Source of the DNA: Marinosulfonomonas sp.
GTDB lineage: Bacteria > Pseudomonadota > Alphaproteobacteria > Rhodobacterales > Rhodobacteraceae
Direction: 5' to 3'
DNA length: 5,635 nt
NCBI GenBank assembly: GCA_019090845.1
Contig: JAHRVD010000295.1
Span: 1-5,635, forward strand
The notes under the pieces were generated by a model that did not search any database, was not told the DNA's origin, and worked only from the letters and a program-made list of their open reading frames with translations. Position 1 is the stretch's first letter, and the number at the start of each line of letters is the position of its first letter. Of the stretch, positions 1-5,635 are shown in pieces. The translations under genes and the position numbers were made by a program.

Positions 1-1212
1 CGGTAACAATCGACGCGCCCGGCCAACGGCGAGCGTGACAAGCAGCGCGGTTGCCAGAAAATAGATTGCTATACCGCCCATCTGCTGGGAAAAGTCCACG
101 CCCTGATCAATTAGCCAGCCGGAAATACCCGGCCCGATAGCTGAGCCAAACACCATGATTGCGGCGATCATGGCCTTGATTGCGCCGATATGCCGGGTGC
201 CAAAAAATTCAGCCGTAAAGGCGCCGGGAAGCGTTGCGCTGGCGCCATTGGCAATGCCGAAAACCGCGATGCCAAGCGCCAACATCCCCAACCCGTCCGC
301 AGCCGCCAGTATCATGAATGCCACCCCAAAGGGCAGCATCAGAAACGGCATCAGTCGCCCGGTTCCAAACCGGTCGATTGCCCAACCGGTTGCGAAAGTT
401 GAAGCGATCGCTGCTACGGTCAGCAGCGGCAACATCGCGACGAATTCCACATGGGTCCAGTTGCTAACCTCGGCCAGATGCACCTGTTGAAACATCAGCG
501 CGGTTCCCCAGGCGGCGGGTCCAAGGAACGACGGGATCAGCAGCCAGAACAGCCAGTGGTGCAAAACGTCGCGCCGTTGCCAGTGCGTGCCATTCATCCC
601 GGCCGCGTGCGTTTCTTTGGCGATGGATTGTGGTGTGCGTTCATGTTTCAAAAGCCCGACCAGAATAGGTATCGCCGCCAGCGCCAAAACGGCCGCGACA
701 ACCCATAGCATGCGCCAGGAATAGCTGGCCAACAGGGCGACGAATATGATCGGCATAACCGCCTGCCCGATCGCGAACCCCATTGAGGCAATCGACAATG
801 CCCGCCCGCGGGTGGCCACGAACCAGCGCGCCATTGCGACGATTGCCAAATGGCTCGACATGCCCTGCCCGGTCAGACGCAGCGCAAAGATTGCAAACGG
901 CAGCGCCCAGACGGCTGACACTGACGCCATAAACAGGCAGGCCACGGCGAGCGATGCAAAGACCACTGCCCCCAAATGACGCACCCGGAAATGGTCGGTC
1001 AGCGTGCCCGACCAGATCATCACCAACGCCGATACTGTTGTCCCGAGCGTGTAAATTCCACCCCATGCGCCATGAGACAGGCCAAACTCGGCCCGGATTT
1101 CGCCCGCGAAGATCGAGATGAAATAGGTCTGTCCGTAGGCAGAGGTAAACGTCAGCAACAGCCCCGCCGCCAGCCAGCGCGCATTTTCTTTCAGAAACCG
1201 AAGGTAATCCAT
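1..1212 (-). CDS. MFS transporter, 3' end beyond the window edge
   Basis: This frame stays open from ATG 1212 to base 1 with no stop, giving 404 residues, so the gene runs off the window but is probably nearly complete (MFS proteins are usually 400-430 residues). It is an inner-membrane secondary transporter with about 12 hydrophobic segments. The N-terminal half begins MDYLRFLKEN, carries a degenerate motif A at residues 69-80 (GTLTDHFRVRHL), and has RLTGQGMSSH at 112-121. A charged central loop (about 189-215) separates the halves. The C-terminal half repeats motif A at 276-287 (GWAIDRFGTGRL) and has a GTRHIGAIKA stretch at 338-347. The start is firm: an in-frame TGA lies at 1231-1233, the only ATG after it is 1212, and a purine-rich Shine-Dalgarno (GGGAAAGGG) precedes it. 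The gene follows hslU by 40 bases on the same strand, so cotranscription is plausible. The substrate cannot be read from the sequence; the general look resembles the monocarboxylate/OFA-like MFS branch, but this is only an impression. Confidence 0.88.
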   Translation of the reverse strand, partial: MDYLRFLKENARWLAAGLLLTFTSAYGQTYFISIFAGEIRAEFGLSHGAWGGIYTLGTTVSALVMIWSGTLTDHFRVRHLGAVVFASLAVACLFMASVSAVWALPFAIFALRLTGQGMSSHLAIVAMARWFVATRGRALSIASMGFAIGQAVMPIIFVALLASYSWRMLWVVAAVLALAAIPILVGLLKHERTPQSIAKETHAAGMNGTHWQRRDVLHHWLFWLLIPSFLGPAAWGTALMFQQVHLAEVSNWTHVEFVAMLPLLTVAAIASTFATGWAIDRFGTGRLMPFLMLPFGVAFMILAAADGLGMLALGIAVFGIANGASATLPGAFTAEFFGTRHIGAIKAMIAAIMVFGSAIGPGISGWLIDQGVDFSQQMGGIAIYFLATALLVTLAVGRARRLLP

Positions 1213-1217
1213 AATTC

Positions 1218-1243
1218 CCTTTCCCCGAGTTCACCGGGAAAGG
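1218..1243 (-). promoter_or_regulatory. Hairpin covering the MFS gene's ribosome binding site
   Basis: On the minus-strand transcript, CCTTTCCC (1243-1236) pairs perfectly with GGGAAAGG (1225-1218) across a 10-base loop. The right arm is the purine-rich Shine-Dalgarno of the MFS gene, five bases before its ATG. No U-run follows, so it does not look like an intrinsic terminator for hslU. If it forms it would hide the ribosome binding site, possibly making translation depend on temperature or on ribosomes arriving from hslU. The pairing is seen in the sequence; the regulatory role is inference. Confidence 0.4.
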
Positions 1244-1252
1244 AAAGCGAAA

Positions 1253-2560
1253 TCACAACATGTAACGCCCAAGATCCGCAGAGCGGGCAATGTCACCCAG
1301 ATTGGCCTCGACAAATTCGGCGTCCACCGTCACCGCATCACCGCCACGATCCGGGGCGGTAAAGGACAGTTCTTCAAACACCCGCTCCAGCACCGTATAA
1401 AGGCGCCGCGCGCCGATGTTTTCAACGCTTTGGTTCACCTCGGCGGCAATATGAGCAAGGGCTGCGATGCCTTCCGGGGTAAAGCTGACCGTGACGTCTT
1501 CGGTTCCCATCAGGGCGGTATATTGCAGCGTCAGCGCGTTATCGGTTTCGGTCAGGATGCGCACGAAATCTTCTTCGGTCAGGGCGCGCAATTCGACCCG
1601 GATCGGTAGGCGTCCCTGCAATTCCGGCAGCAGATCAGACGGTTTGGCGATGTGAAAAGCGCCTGAGGCGATGAACAGAACGTGGTCGGTTTTAACGGGG
1701 CCGTATTTGGTGGAAACGGTTGTGCCTTCGATCAATGGCAACAGGTCGCGTTGCACACCCTCGCGGCTGACATCGCCGCCGCGCGCATCAGCCCGCGCGC
1801 AGACTTTGTCGATCTCATCCAGAAACACGATACCGTTCTGCTCGACGGCTTCGATGGCGCTTTTGTTGACGGTTTCGTCGTCCAGCAGTTTGTCGGCCTC
1901 TTCGCCGATAAGCAGGCCATAGCTTTCGGCAACGGTAATTTTGCGCCGCTGCGTGCGGCCCTGAAACGCTTTGCCGAACATGTCGCCAAGGTTCATCGCG
2001 CCGCCCATCTGGCCGGGCTGACCGGGTATTTCAAACATCGACATCGGATTAGATGTGTCAGCGATGTCCAGTTCGATCACCGTATCATCAAGCTCGCCGC
2101 TTTTCAGTTTACCACGGAACATATCGAGGGTCTGCTCGCGGGCACCTTCGCCGGCAATGGCGTGCAGCACCCTGTCTTCGGCTGCCTGACGGGCCTTTGC
2201 CTGAACATCTTCGCGCATATGTTCGCGCGTCATCGTGATTGCGCTTTCCACCAGATCGCGCACGATCTGCTCGACGTCACGCCCGACATAGCCGACCTCG
2301 GTAAACTTCGTGGCCTCGATTTTCAGAAACGGCGCGCGGGCAAGCTTTGCCAGACGGCGGCTGATCTCGGTTTTACCAACGCCGGTCGGCCCGATCATCA
2401 GGATATTTTTTGGATAAACCTCTTCACGCAGGTCAGCACCCAGTTGCTTGCGCCGCCAACGGTTGCGCAGGGCAACGGCAACAGCGCGTTTGGCGTCGTT
2501 CTGGCCTATGATGAAGCGGTCAAGCTCGGATACAATTTCGCGTGGCGTCAGGGCTGTCAT
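1253..2560 (-). CDS. hslU: HslU, ATPase (unfoldase) subunit of the HslUV protease
   Basis: This 435-residue protein is the AAA+ Clp/Hsp100-family ATPase that unfolds substrates and feeds them into the HslV peptidase in the cytoplasm. The length matches the family (about 435-443). Visible features in order: Walker A GPTGVGKT at 57-64; the central-pore loop GYVG at 90-93, which grips substrate; an intermediate (I) domain at about 110-240 with a Met/Gly-rich stretch around 172-190; Walker B VFLDEID at 245-251; a sensor-1 region FIASGAF at 296-302; the [14 protein letters not shown] segment at 311-324 with candidate arginine-finger residues; and sensor 2 GARR at 383-386. The C-terminus DLGRYML corresponds to the tail that docks into HslV (DLSRFIL in E. 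coli). The start ATG overlaps the hslV stop as ATGA and has only a weak Shine-Dalgarno, so translational coupling to hslV is likely. All expected key residues are present. Confidence 0.98.
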   Translation of the reverse strand: MTALTPREIVSELDRFIIGQNDAKRAVAVALRNRWRRKQLGADLREEVYPKNILMIGPTGVGKTEISRRLAKLARAPFLKIEATKFTEVGYVGRDVEQIVRDLVESAITMTREHMREDVQAKARQAAEDRVLHAIAGEGAREQTLDMFRGKLKSGELDDTVIELDIADTSNPMSMFEIPGQPGQMGGAMNLGDMFGKAFQGRTQRRKITVAESYGLLIGEEADKLLDDETVNKSAIEAVEQNGIVFLDEIDKVCARADARGGDVSREGVQRDLLPLIEGTTVSTKYGPVKTDHVLFIASGAFHIAKPSDLLPELQGRLPIRVELRALTEEDFVRILTETDNALTLQYTALMGTEDVTVSFTPEGIAALAHIAAEVNQSVENIGARRLYTVLERVFEELSFTAPDRGGDAVTVDAEFVEANLGDIARSADLGRYML

Positions 2561-3114
2561 TTGGAAATCTTTTCTATCGTCAGGTTACCGTTTGTGTAGA
2601 CACAGATATCGGCGGCGATGGCCATTGCTTTGCGCGCGACATCTTCGGCTGATGCTTTGCTGTCCATCAATGCACGCGCCGCTGCCAGCGCATAATTGCC
2701 GCCAGATCCGATCGCCGTCACGTCATGTTCGGGCTCCAGCACATCGCCCGCGCCGGTGATTACCAGTAATTCCGAGCCGTCCGTCACGATCAGCATCGCT
2801 TCGAGTTTTTGCAGATATTTGTCGGTGCGCCAGTCTTTTGCCAGTTCGATTGCGGCGCGGGTCAGTTGGCCGGGTGTTGCCTCTAGCTTGGTTTCCAGCC
2901 GCTCCAACAAAGTGAATGCATCGGCGGTCGATCCGGCGAAACCGGCAACGACATCATGCCCGCCACTGGTCAAGCGGCGAACCTTGCGCGCTGTGCCTTT
3001 CAGAACCGTTTGTCCAAGGCTGACCTGCCCGTCACCGGCGATCACAACCTCGCCACCTTTGCGCACGCCGATAATGGTGGTGCCGTGCCAACCGGGAAAG
3101 CTGTCGTTTGCCAT
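2557..3114 (-). CDS. hslV: HslV, proteasome-like peptidase subunit of HslUV
   Basis: This 185-residue N-terminal-threonine peptidase forms the double-hexamer proteolytic core that HslU caps. The start at 3114 is chosen because GAGG lies five bases upstream (3120-3123), and because the ATG at 3168 would add 18 unrelated residues running through the likely promoter. The protein begins [20 protein letters not shown]. Aligned by eye with E. coli HslV, the catalytic threonine is Thr12, Asp17 of the mature enzyme corresponds to Asp28 (GDGQ, 27-30), and the catalytic Lys33 to Lys44 (TARK, 41-44). Other family blocks are [18 protein letters not shown] (57-74), [10 protein letters not shown] (92-101) and AIGSGGNYA (134-142). 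Thr12 follows an 11-residue leader ending in Gly11, so maturation needs cleavage at Gly-Thr rather than simple methionine removal. It overlaps hslU by four bases and is the first gene of the pair. Confidence 0.98.
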   Translation of the reverse strand: MANDSFPGWHGTTIIGVRKGGEVVIAGDGQVSLGQTVLKGTARKVRRLTSGGHDVVAGFAGSTADAFTLLERLETKLEATPGQLTRAAIELAKDWRTDKYLQKLEAMLIVTDGSELLVITGAGDVLEPEHDVTAIGSGGNYALAAARALMDSKASAEDVARKAMAIAADICVYTNGNLTIEKISK

Positions 3115-3140
3115 AAAAACCTCGTTTAATGTTTTGGGAT

Positions 3141-3169
3141 ATATGGACATCAACAATGCGCGGCACAAG
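3141..3169 (-). promoter_or_regulatory. Candidate heat-shock (sigma-32/RpoH) promoter for hslVU
   Basis: Reading the minus strand, CTTGTGC (3169-3163) is followed after 14 bases by GTCCATAT (3148-3141). The RpoH consensus is roughly CTTGAAA, 11-16 bases, then CCCCATnT. The -35 CTTG core matches, and six of eight -10 positions match. Transcription would begin near 3134, leaving a leader of about 20 bases that contains the hslV Shine-Dalgarno at 3120-3123. hslVU is a classical heat-shock operon in other proteobacteria, which supports the reading. No computed score backs this call. Confidence 0.5.
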
Positions 3170-3216
3170 CGGCTTTCCCTTGTAGGCTTCCGGTTGGCAA
3201 ACTAGCGTTGCCCAAT

Positions 3217-4128
3217 ATGAACGATGCCAAAACCCTGACATTTTATCTTGAACCGGACATGCGTGAGCGTGCGGAAACCGGGCAGATAAACTTTGTGAAC
3301 CGGATCGTGGCTGCGTTTGGCTCTTGCGGATATCAGTGTCTATTTCTGGGAAATTCAGAGGTTGAGGTGCTGCAATCAGCCAATGACCCTGGCTATTCGG
3401 TGTTTTTCATGGAGTCGCCCTTTCATGATCGCGCATTAACGATGCGTTTGTCGTATTTCTATCCGTTTTGGCAAATCGAAAGCTCTGCCAAAAGATGGGA
3501 GTGGGCGGTTGCGCGTGCGAATTTCCGGCCAGAAACGGTGGATGCCAATGAGGCGGAAAAATTCACAGCCAGTTGGCGCAAGCGCCTGTTTGGCGACACG
3601 AGCACACGCAATGGCGGCTATGTCTTTGTCCCGCTTCAGGGGCGATTACTGGCAAAACGCAGTTTTCAGGCCGCCAGCCCGATTGAAATGATCGAGGCGA
3701 CGCTGGTTCACGAACCCAACAAGCCGGTTCACGCGACGTTTCACCCCAAGGAAAAATATACCGATGAAGAGCGCGACAGGCTAAGCGATCTGGCGAACCG
3801 AAATCCGCGTCTGACTGTTTCAAGCGCCGATGCGCTGCCGCTTGTGCGCGATTGCGCCTATATCGTTACGCAAAATTCCGGTGTGGCAATGACGGGATAT
3901 TTCCACGCAAAACCAGTGGTTTTGTTTGGAAAAGTCGATTTTCACCATATTGCCGCGAATGTGTTTGATTTGGGCGCAAGCTGCGCTTTTCGGCGTGTTT
4001 CACAGATGAAGCCCGACTATTCCCGCTATTTGTTCTGGTTTCTACAGACCATGGCAATCAATGCCGGACGCGGGGATGCGGAAGATAAAATACTGACAGC
4101 GGTGCGCGCACGGGGCTGGGAAGTTTAA
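3217..4128 (+). CDS. Capsule-polysaccharide-type (KpsS/KpsC-like) glycosyltransferase homologue, role unknown
   Basis: This is a 303-residue protein with no signal peptide or clear membrane segment, so probably cytoplasmic or peripheral. The C-terminal half resembles the capsule polysaccharide synthesis family (PF05159, GT-B-like): YVFVPLQGRLL at 135-145, SPIEMIEATL at 154-163, ATFHPKEKYT at 173-182 (the HPKE block), LTVSSADALPLVRDCAYIVT at 199-218, and QNSGVAMTGYFHAKPVVLFG at 219-238. KpsS/KpsC enzymes transfer Kdo to a lipid anchor for capsule, but no capsule export gene is visible here, so donor and acceptor are unknown. The N-terminal third (1-110) is not recognised. Start: ATG 3217 is preferred; an in-frame TTG at 3208 would add three residues, and neither has a clear Shine-Dalgarno. 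It is the only plus-strand gene, between divergent hslV and convergent trxA. Hand counts give about 52% GC against about 57-60% in neighbours, so acquisition by transfer is possible but weakly supported. The gene itself is confident, the family assignment moderate. Confidence 0.7.
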   Translation: MNDAKTLTFYLEPDMRERAETGQINFVNRIVAAFGSCGYQCLFLGNSEVEVLQSANDPGYSVFFMESPFHDRALTMRLSYFYPFWQIESSAKRWEWAVARANFRPETVDANEAEKFTASWRKRLFGDTSTRNGGYVFVPLQGRLLAKRSFQAASPIEMIEATLVHEPNKPVHATFHPKEKYTDEERDRLSDLANRNPRLTVSSADALPLVRDCAYIVTQNSGVAMTGYFHAKPVVLFGKVDFHHIAANVFDLGASCAFRRVSQMKPDYSRYLFWFLQTMAINAGRGDAEDKILTAVRARGWEV

Positions 4129-4131
4129 ACG

Positions 4132-4153
4132 AAAAGGGGCGCCGAAGCGCCCC
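4132..4153 (-). terminator. Rho-independent terminator of trxA with UUCG tetraloop
   Basis: On the minus strand, GGGGCGC (4153-4147) pairs perfectly with GCGCCCC (4142-4136) around a TTCG loop. The closing pair is C-G, making the very stable cUUCGg tetraloop. TTTT (4135-4132) follows directly, then CGTTTAAAC. The hairpin begins 20 bases after the trxA stop. Read on the plus strand, the same stem (loop CGAA) lies just past the stop at 4126-4128 but has no T-run after it, so it would work less well for the converging gene. Confidence 0.9.
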
Positions 4154-4173
4154 GAATACCGTAAGCTGGCGAC

Positions 4174-4494
4174 TTAAACTGTTTCTTCGATCCAGCTTTG
4201 CAGCGCTGCTTTGGGGGCCGCGCCGATCTTATTTGACACAACTTCGCCGTCGCGAAACATAAACAGGGCCGGAATGCCGCGAACGCCTAGCTGTGCGGGT
4301 GAATTCGGGTTGTCATCGACGTTCACTTTGACGATTTTAACCTTACCTTCGAATTCTGCTGACAGTTCTTCCAGAGCGGGGCCGATTTGTTTGCAGGGGC
4401 CGCACCACTCTGCCCAGAAATCCACAATTACCGGAATATCGGCTTGGCGAACTTCGGCATCAAAGGTGTCGTCGGTGACGGAAACGGTGGCCAT
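4174..4494 (-). CDS. trxA: Thioredoxin
   Basis: This 106-residue protein is a standard single-domain thioredoxin, a cytoplasmic dithiol-disulfide oxidoreductase that reduces protein disulfides and is recharged by thioredoxin reductase with NADPH. The active-site motif WCGPC is at 30-34, with the redox cysteines at 31 and 34. The buried acidic residue is Asp25 in VDFWAEW, and the cis-proline is Pro75 in RGIPALF. Length and motifs are normal for TrxA, and the full fold appears intact from [10 protein letters not shown] to the C-terminus WIEETV. The start has a strong Shine-Dalgarno, AGGAGA (4506-4501), seven bases before the ATG. It lies 57 bases downstream of addA on the same strand and ends in its own strong terminator, so it is the last gene of an addA-trxA unit and may also have its own promoter. 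Confidence 0.97.
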   Translation of the reverse strand: MATVSVTDDTFDAEVRQADIPVIVDFWAEWCGPCKQIGPALEELSAEFEGKVKIVKVNVDDNPNSPAQLGVRGIPALFMFRDGEVVSNKIGAAPKAALQSWIEETV

Positions 4495-4526
4495 TTGTAT
4501 TCTCCTGTGAATGGGGTCGGGTTTGA

Positions 4527-4555
4527 AAACTAGGTAGTCGTCCGGTGAACGTCAA
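4527..4555 (-). promoter_or_regulatory. Candidate housekeeping promoter for trxA
   Basis: On the minus strand, TTGACG (4555-4550) is followed after exactly 17 bases by TAGTTT (4532-4527). The -35 box matches five of six sigma-70 positions. The -10 is weak (three of six) but keeps the key second-position A and last T. The -35 overlaps the addA stop codon. Transcription would start near 4520, giving a short leader that contains the AGGAGA ribosome binding site. It would let trxA be expressed independently of addA. This is a by-eye match only. Confidence 0.4.
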
Positions 4556-5635
4556 GATGTCGTGGATGCCAAGAGCGCCGACCTCACGATGTCGTGCGGC
4601 AAATCCATCAGCGTGGCAGTTCGGGTCCACAAAATTGCGGTGTCAATTTGGTGTGTCGGATAGATTTGCTCGACAGCTTCCAGATAGGCGCGCATCTGCG
4701 CCAAAAGCCCGTCAGGAACCTGCCGGGGCGTGTCGGGAACAAGCTGGTTTGATTTGTAATCAACGATCAGCACGCGGTCGGGCATGATTATCAACCGATC
4801 AATGGTGCCACGCATTCGCTGCCCGCCAAGGTTTGGCATTTGGGCGGAAATATCGACTTCTGCCAGCGCGTCCGGTGCGAATATTGTGGCCAAAGCCGGG
4901 TTGGAAAGAACCTTGGTTGCTTCGGCCAGAATGTCGGGCGCCTCGGTGCCGATCATTAGGTCCGCCAGCGCGGGCCATTCCGGGCGTGGATGATTGGGCA
5001 GATGTTCAAGTAACAAATGTATCATCGAGCCACGTCGCATCGCGGCTTCTTCATCGCCCTCGCCATAGTCACCAGGCAAGACCTTTGCGCCACTTAGGGC
5101 GGATGGTGAAATCGGCTGATCTTGGTGCATGGGCGATGGGGCCATGCTCCGCGCCCATTCTGGCAATGCAGCAGGTGTTGCGGGTTGGGTTTTGTGGCCA
5201 GACTGCGCTGGCTTCCAGTCCCCATGTTGCAGCCTTAAACCCGGCCCGGTTGGATGCTCAAATTCAGTCGCGCCAACGGCAAGCATCCCGCCACTAACCC
5301 GATTATACCAGCTATTTCCCTTGGCGCTGGTCTTGCCGCATGCACAGACGATCAACCACTTTTCAGCCCGCGTTAGAGCCACATAAAGCAATCTTTCACG
5401 TTCTTCGACCTGCTTTTCGCGCGTTTGGGCCAGAATTTCTCTTACCGGCGCTGTCAAAAATCCAGCAGACGGTTTCCATGCTGCCGGGGCATCCTTTAGC
5501 AGAACAATTTCATTGGTTTGGCGCGCTTGCGTATCGGCCGTGTCGGGCAGGATCACGATCGGAGATTCCAACCCCTTGGCCCCATGCGTCGTCATTATCC
5601 TGATCCGGTTTCCAGCGCTGTCGGCCTGCCGCTTA
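4552..5635 (-). CDS. addA: AddA, helicase-nuclease subunit (C-terminal part only)
   Basis: The frame is open from the right edge to a TGA at 4552-4554, giving 360 visible residues; family members are usually well over 1,100 residues, so only the C-terminal third is here. AddA is the UvrD-like helicase and nuclease of the AddAB complex, which processes double-strand breaks for RecA-dependent repair. Numbering visible residues from the edge: helicase motif V, IMTTHGAKGLE, at 13-23; motif VI, ERLLYVALTRAEKW, at 80-93; a linker containing ISPSAL at 175-180; then a RecB-family PD-(D/E)XK nuclease domain. The nuclease residues are visible as RRGSMIHLLLEHL (200-212, His206), AEVD (258-261, Glu259), GTIDRL (276-281, Asp278), LIVDYKSNQ (289-297, Asp292 and Lys294) and QMRAY (313-317). 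Met27... is not a start: the ATG at 5595 lies inside motif V. trxA follows 57 bases downstream. The double-strand-break UvrD/RecB architecture and neighbour make AddA much likelier than RecB. Confidence 0.93.
   Translation of the reverse strand, partial: KRQADSAGNRIRIMTTHGAKGLESPIVILPDTADTQARQTNEIVLLKDAPAAWKPSAGFLTAPVREILAQTREKQVEERERLLYVALTRAEKWLIVCACGKTSAKGNSWYNRVSGGMLAVGATEFEHPTGPGLRLQHGDWKPAQSGHKTQPATPAALPEWARSMAPSPMHQDQPISPSALSGAKVLPGDYGEGDEEAAMRRGSMIHLLLEHLPNHPRPEWPALADLMIGTEAPDILAEATKVLSNPALATIFAPDALAEVDISAQMPNLGGQRMRGTIDRLIIMPDRVLIVDYKSNQLVPDTPRQVPDGLLAQMRAYLEAVEQIYPTHQIDTAILWTRTATLMDLPHDIVRSALLASTTS

Noticed and set aside
155..490. A 111-codon plus-strand frame opposite the MFS gene
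   Set aside because: Its Ala/Pro/Ser-rich low-complexity translation is typical of the reverse strand of membrane-protein coding DNA.
641..1234. A 197-codon minus-strand frame at the MFS gene
   Set aside because: It is an out-of-frame shadow. The true frame starting at 1212 has an upstream Shine-Dalgarno and continuous transmembrane segments with both MFS motif A copies.
1682..2599. A 305-codon open frame on the plus strand, antisense to hslU
   Set aside because: It lies almost wholly opposite the strongly conserved hslU, has no recognisable domain, and long antisense frames are expected in GC-rich coding DNA.
3115..3168. Upstream in-frame ATG at 3168 for hslV
   Set aside because: The added 18 residues have no family counterpart and would overlap the promoter candidate; the ATG at 3114 has GAGG at proper spacing.
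3194..3215. Imperfect inverted repeat TTGGCAA...TTGCCCAA around the start of the 3217 gene
   Set aside because: It needs a one-base bulge, the seven-base centre is not symmetric, and arms this short arise by chance. An operator role is not supported.
4833..5297. A 154-codon plus-strand frame opposite addA
   Set aside because: It is antisense to the AddA nuclease domain, whose catalytic residues are all intact, and the translation has no recognisable features.
1..5635. Search for tRNA, rRNA, CRISPR, insertion sequences, toxin-antitoxin or phage genes
   Set aside because: No repeat arrays, terminal inverted repeats, transposase motifs or RNA-gene signatures were seen; gaps between genes are all about 100 bases or less.

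Overview
The window looks like chromosomal DNA from an alphaproteobacterium, most likely Rhodobacteraceae (Roseobacter group). Three things point there: a moderately GC-rich composition (hand counts of about 57-60% in most genes), an HslV with an FPGW-type leader ahead of the catalytic threonine, and addA placed directly upstream of trxA. The taxonomic call is inference from protein style, not from a database search.

Layout from left to right. Bases 1-1212 (minus strand) hold most of a 12-TM major facilitator transporter whose last residues lie beyond base 1. Bases 1253-3114 (minus) hold hslV and hslU as a 4-base overlapping pair; hslV is transcribed first. Bases 3115-3216 are a divergent intergenic region with a heat-shock (RpoH, sigma-32) type promoter candidate for hslVU. 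Bases 3217-4128 (plus) are the only plus-strand gene, a 303-residue protein resembling the capsule-polysaccharide (KpsS/KpsC-type) glycosyltransferase family. It converges on trxA (4174-4494, minus), and a strong UUCG-loop terminator lies between the two stops. Bases 4552-5635 (minus) hold the C-terminal part of addA, whose N-terminal part lies outside the window.

Functionally the window is mostly housekeeping. HslUV is an ATP-dependent protease for heat-shock proteolysis, thioredoxin supplies reducing power, and AddA is a helicase-nuclease subunit for double-strand-break repair. The MFS gene follows hslU by about 40 bases with no convincing terminator between them, so it may be cotranscribed. 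Its ribosome binding site sits inside a perfect 8-bp hairpin.

I see no mobile element, CRISPR array, tRNA, rRNA or prophage signature. No clearly new system is visible. The items most worth a second look are the lone glycosyltransferase-like gene at 3217-4128, the HslV propeptide that methionine removal alone cannot process, and the hairpin over the MFS start.
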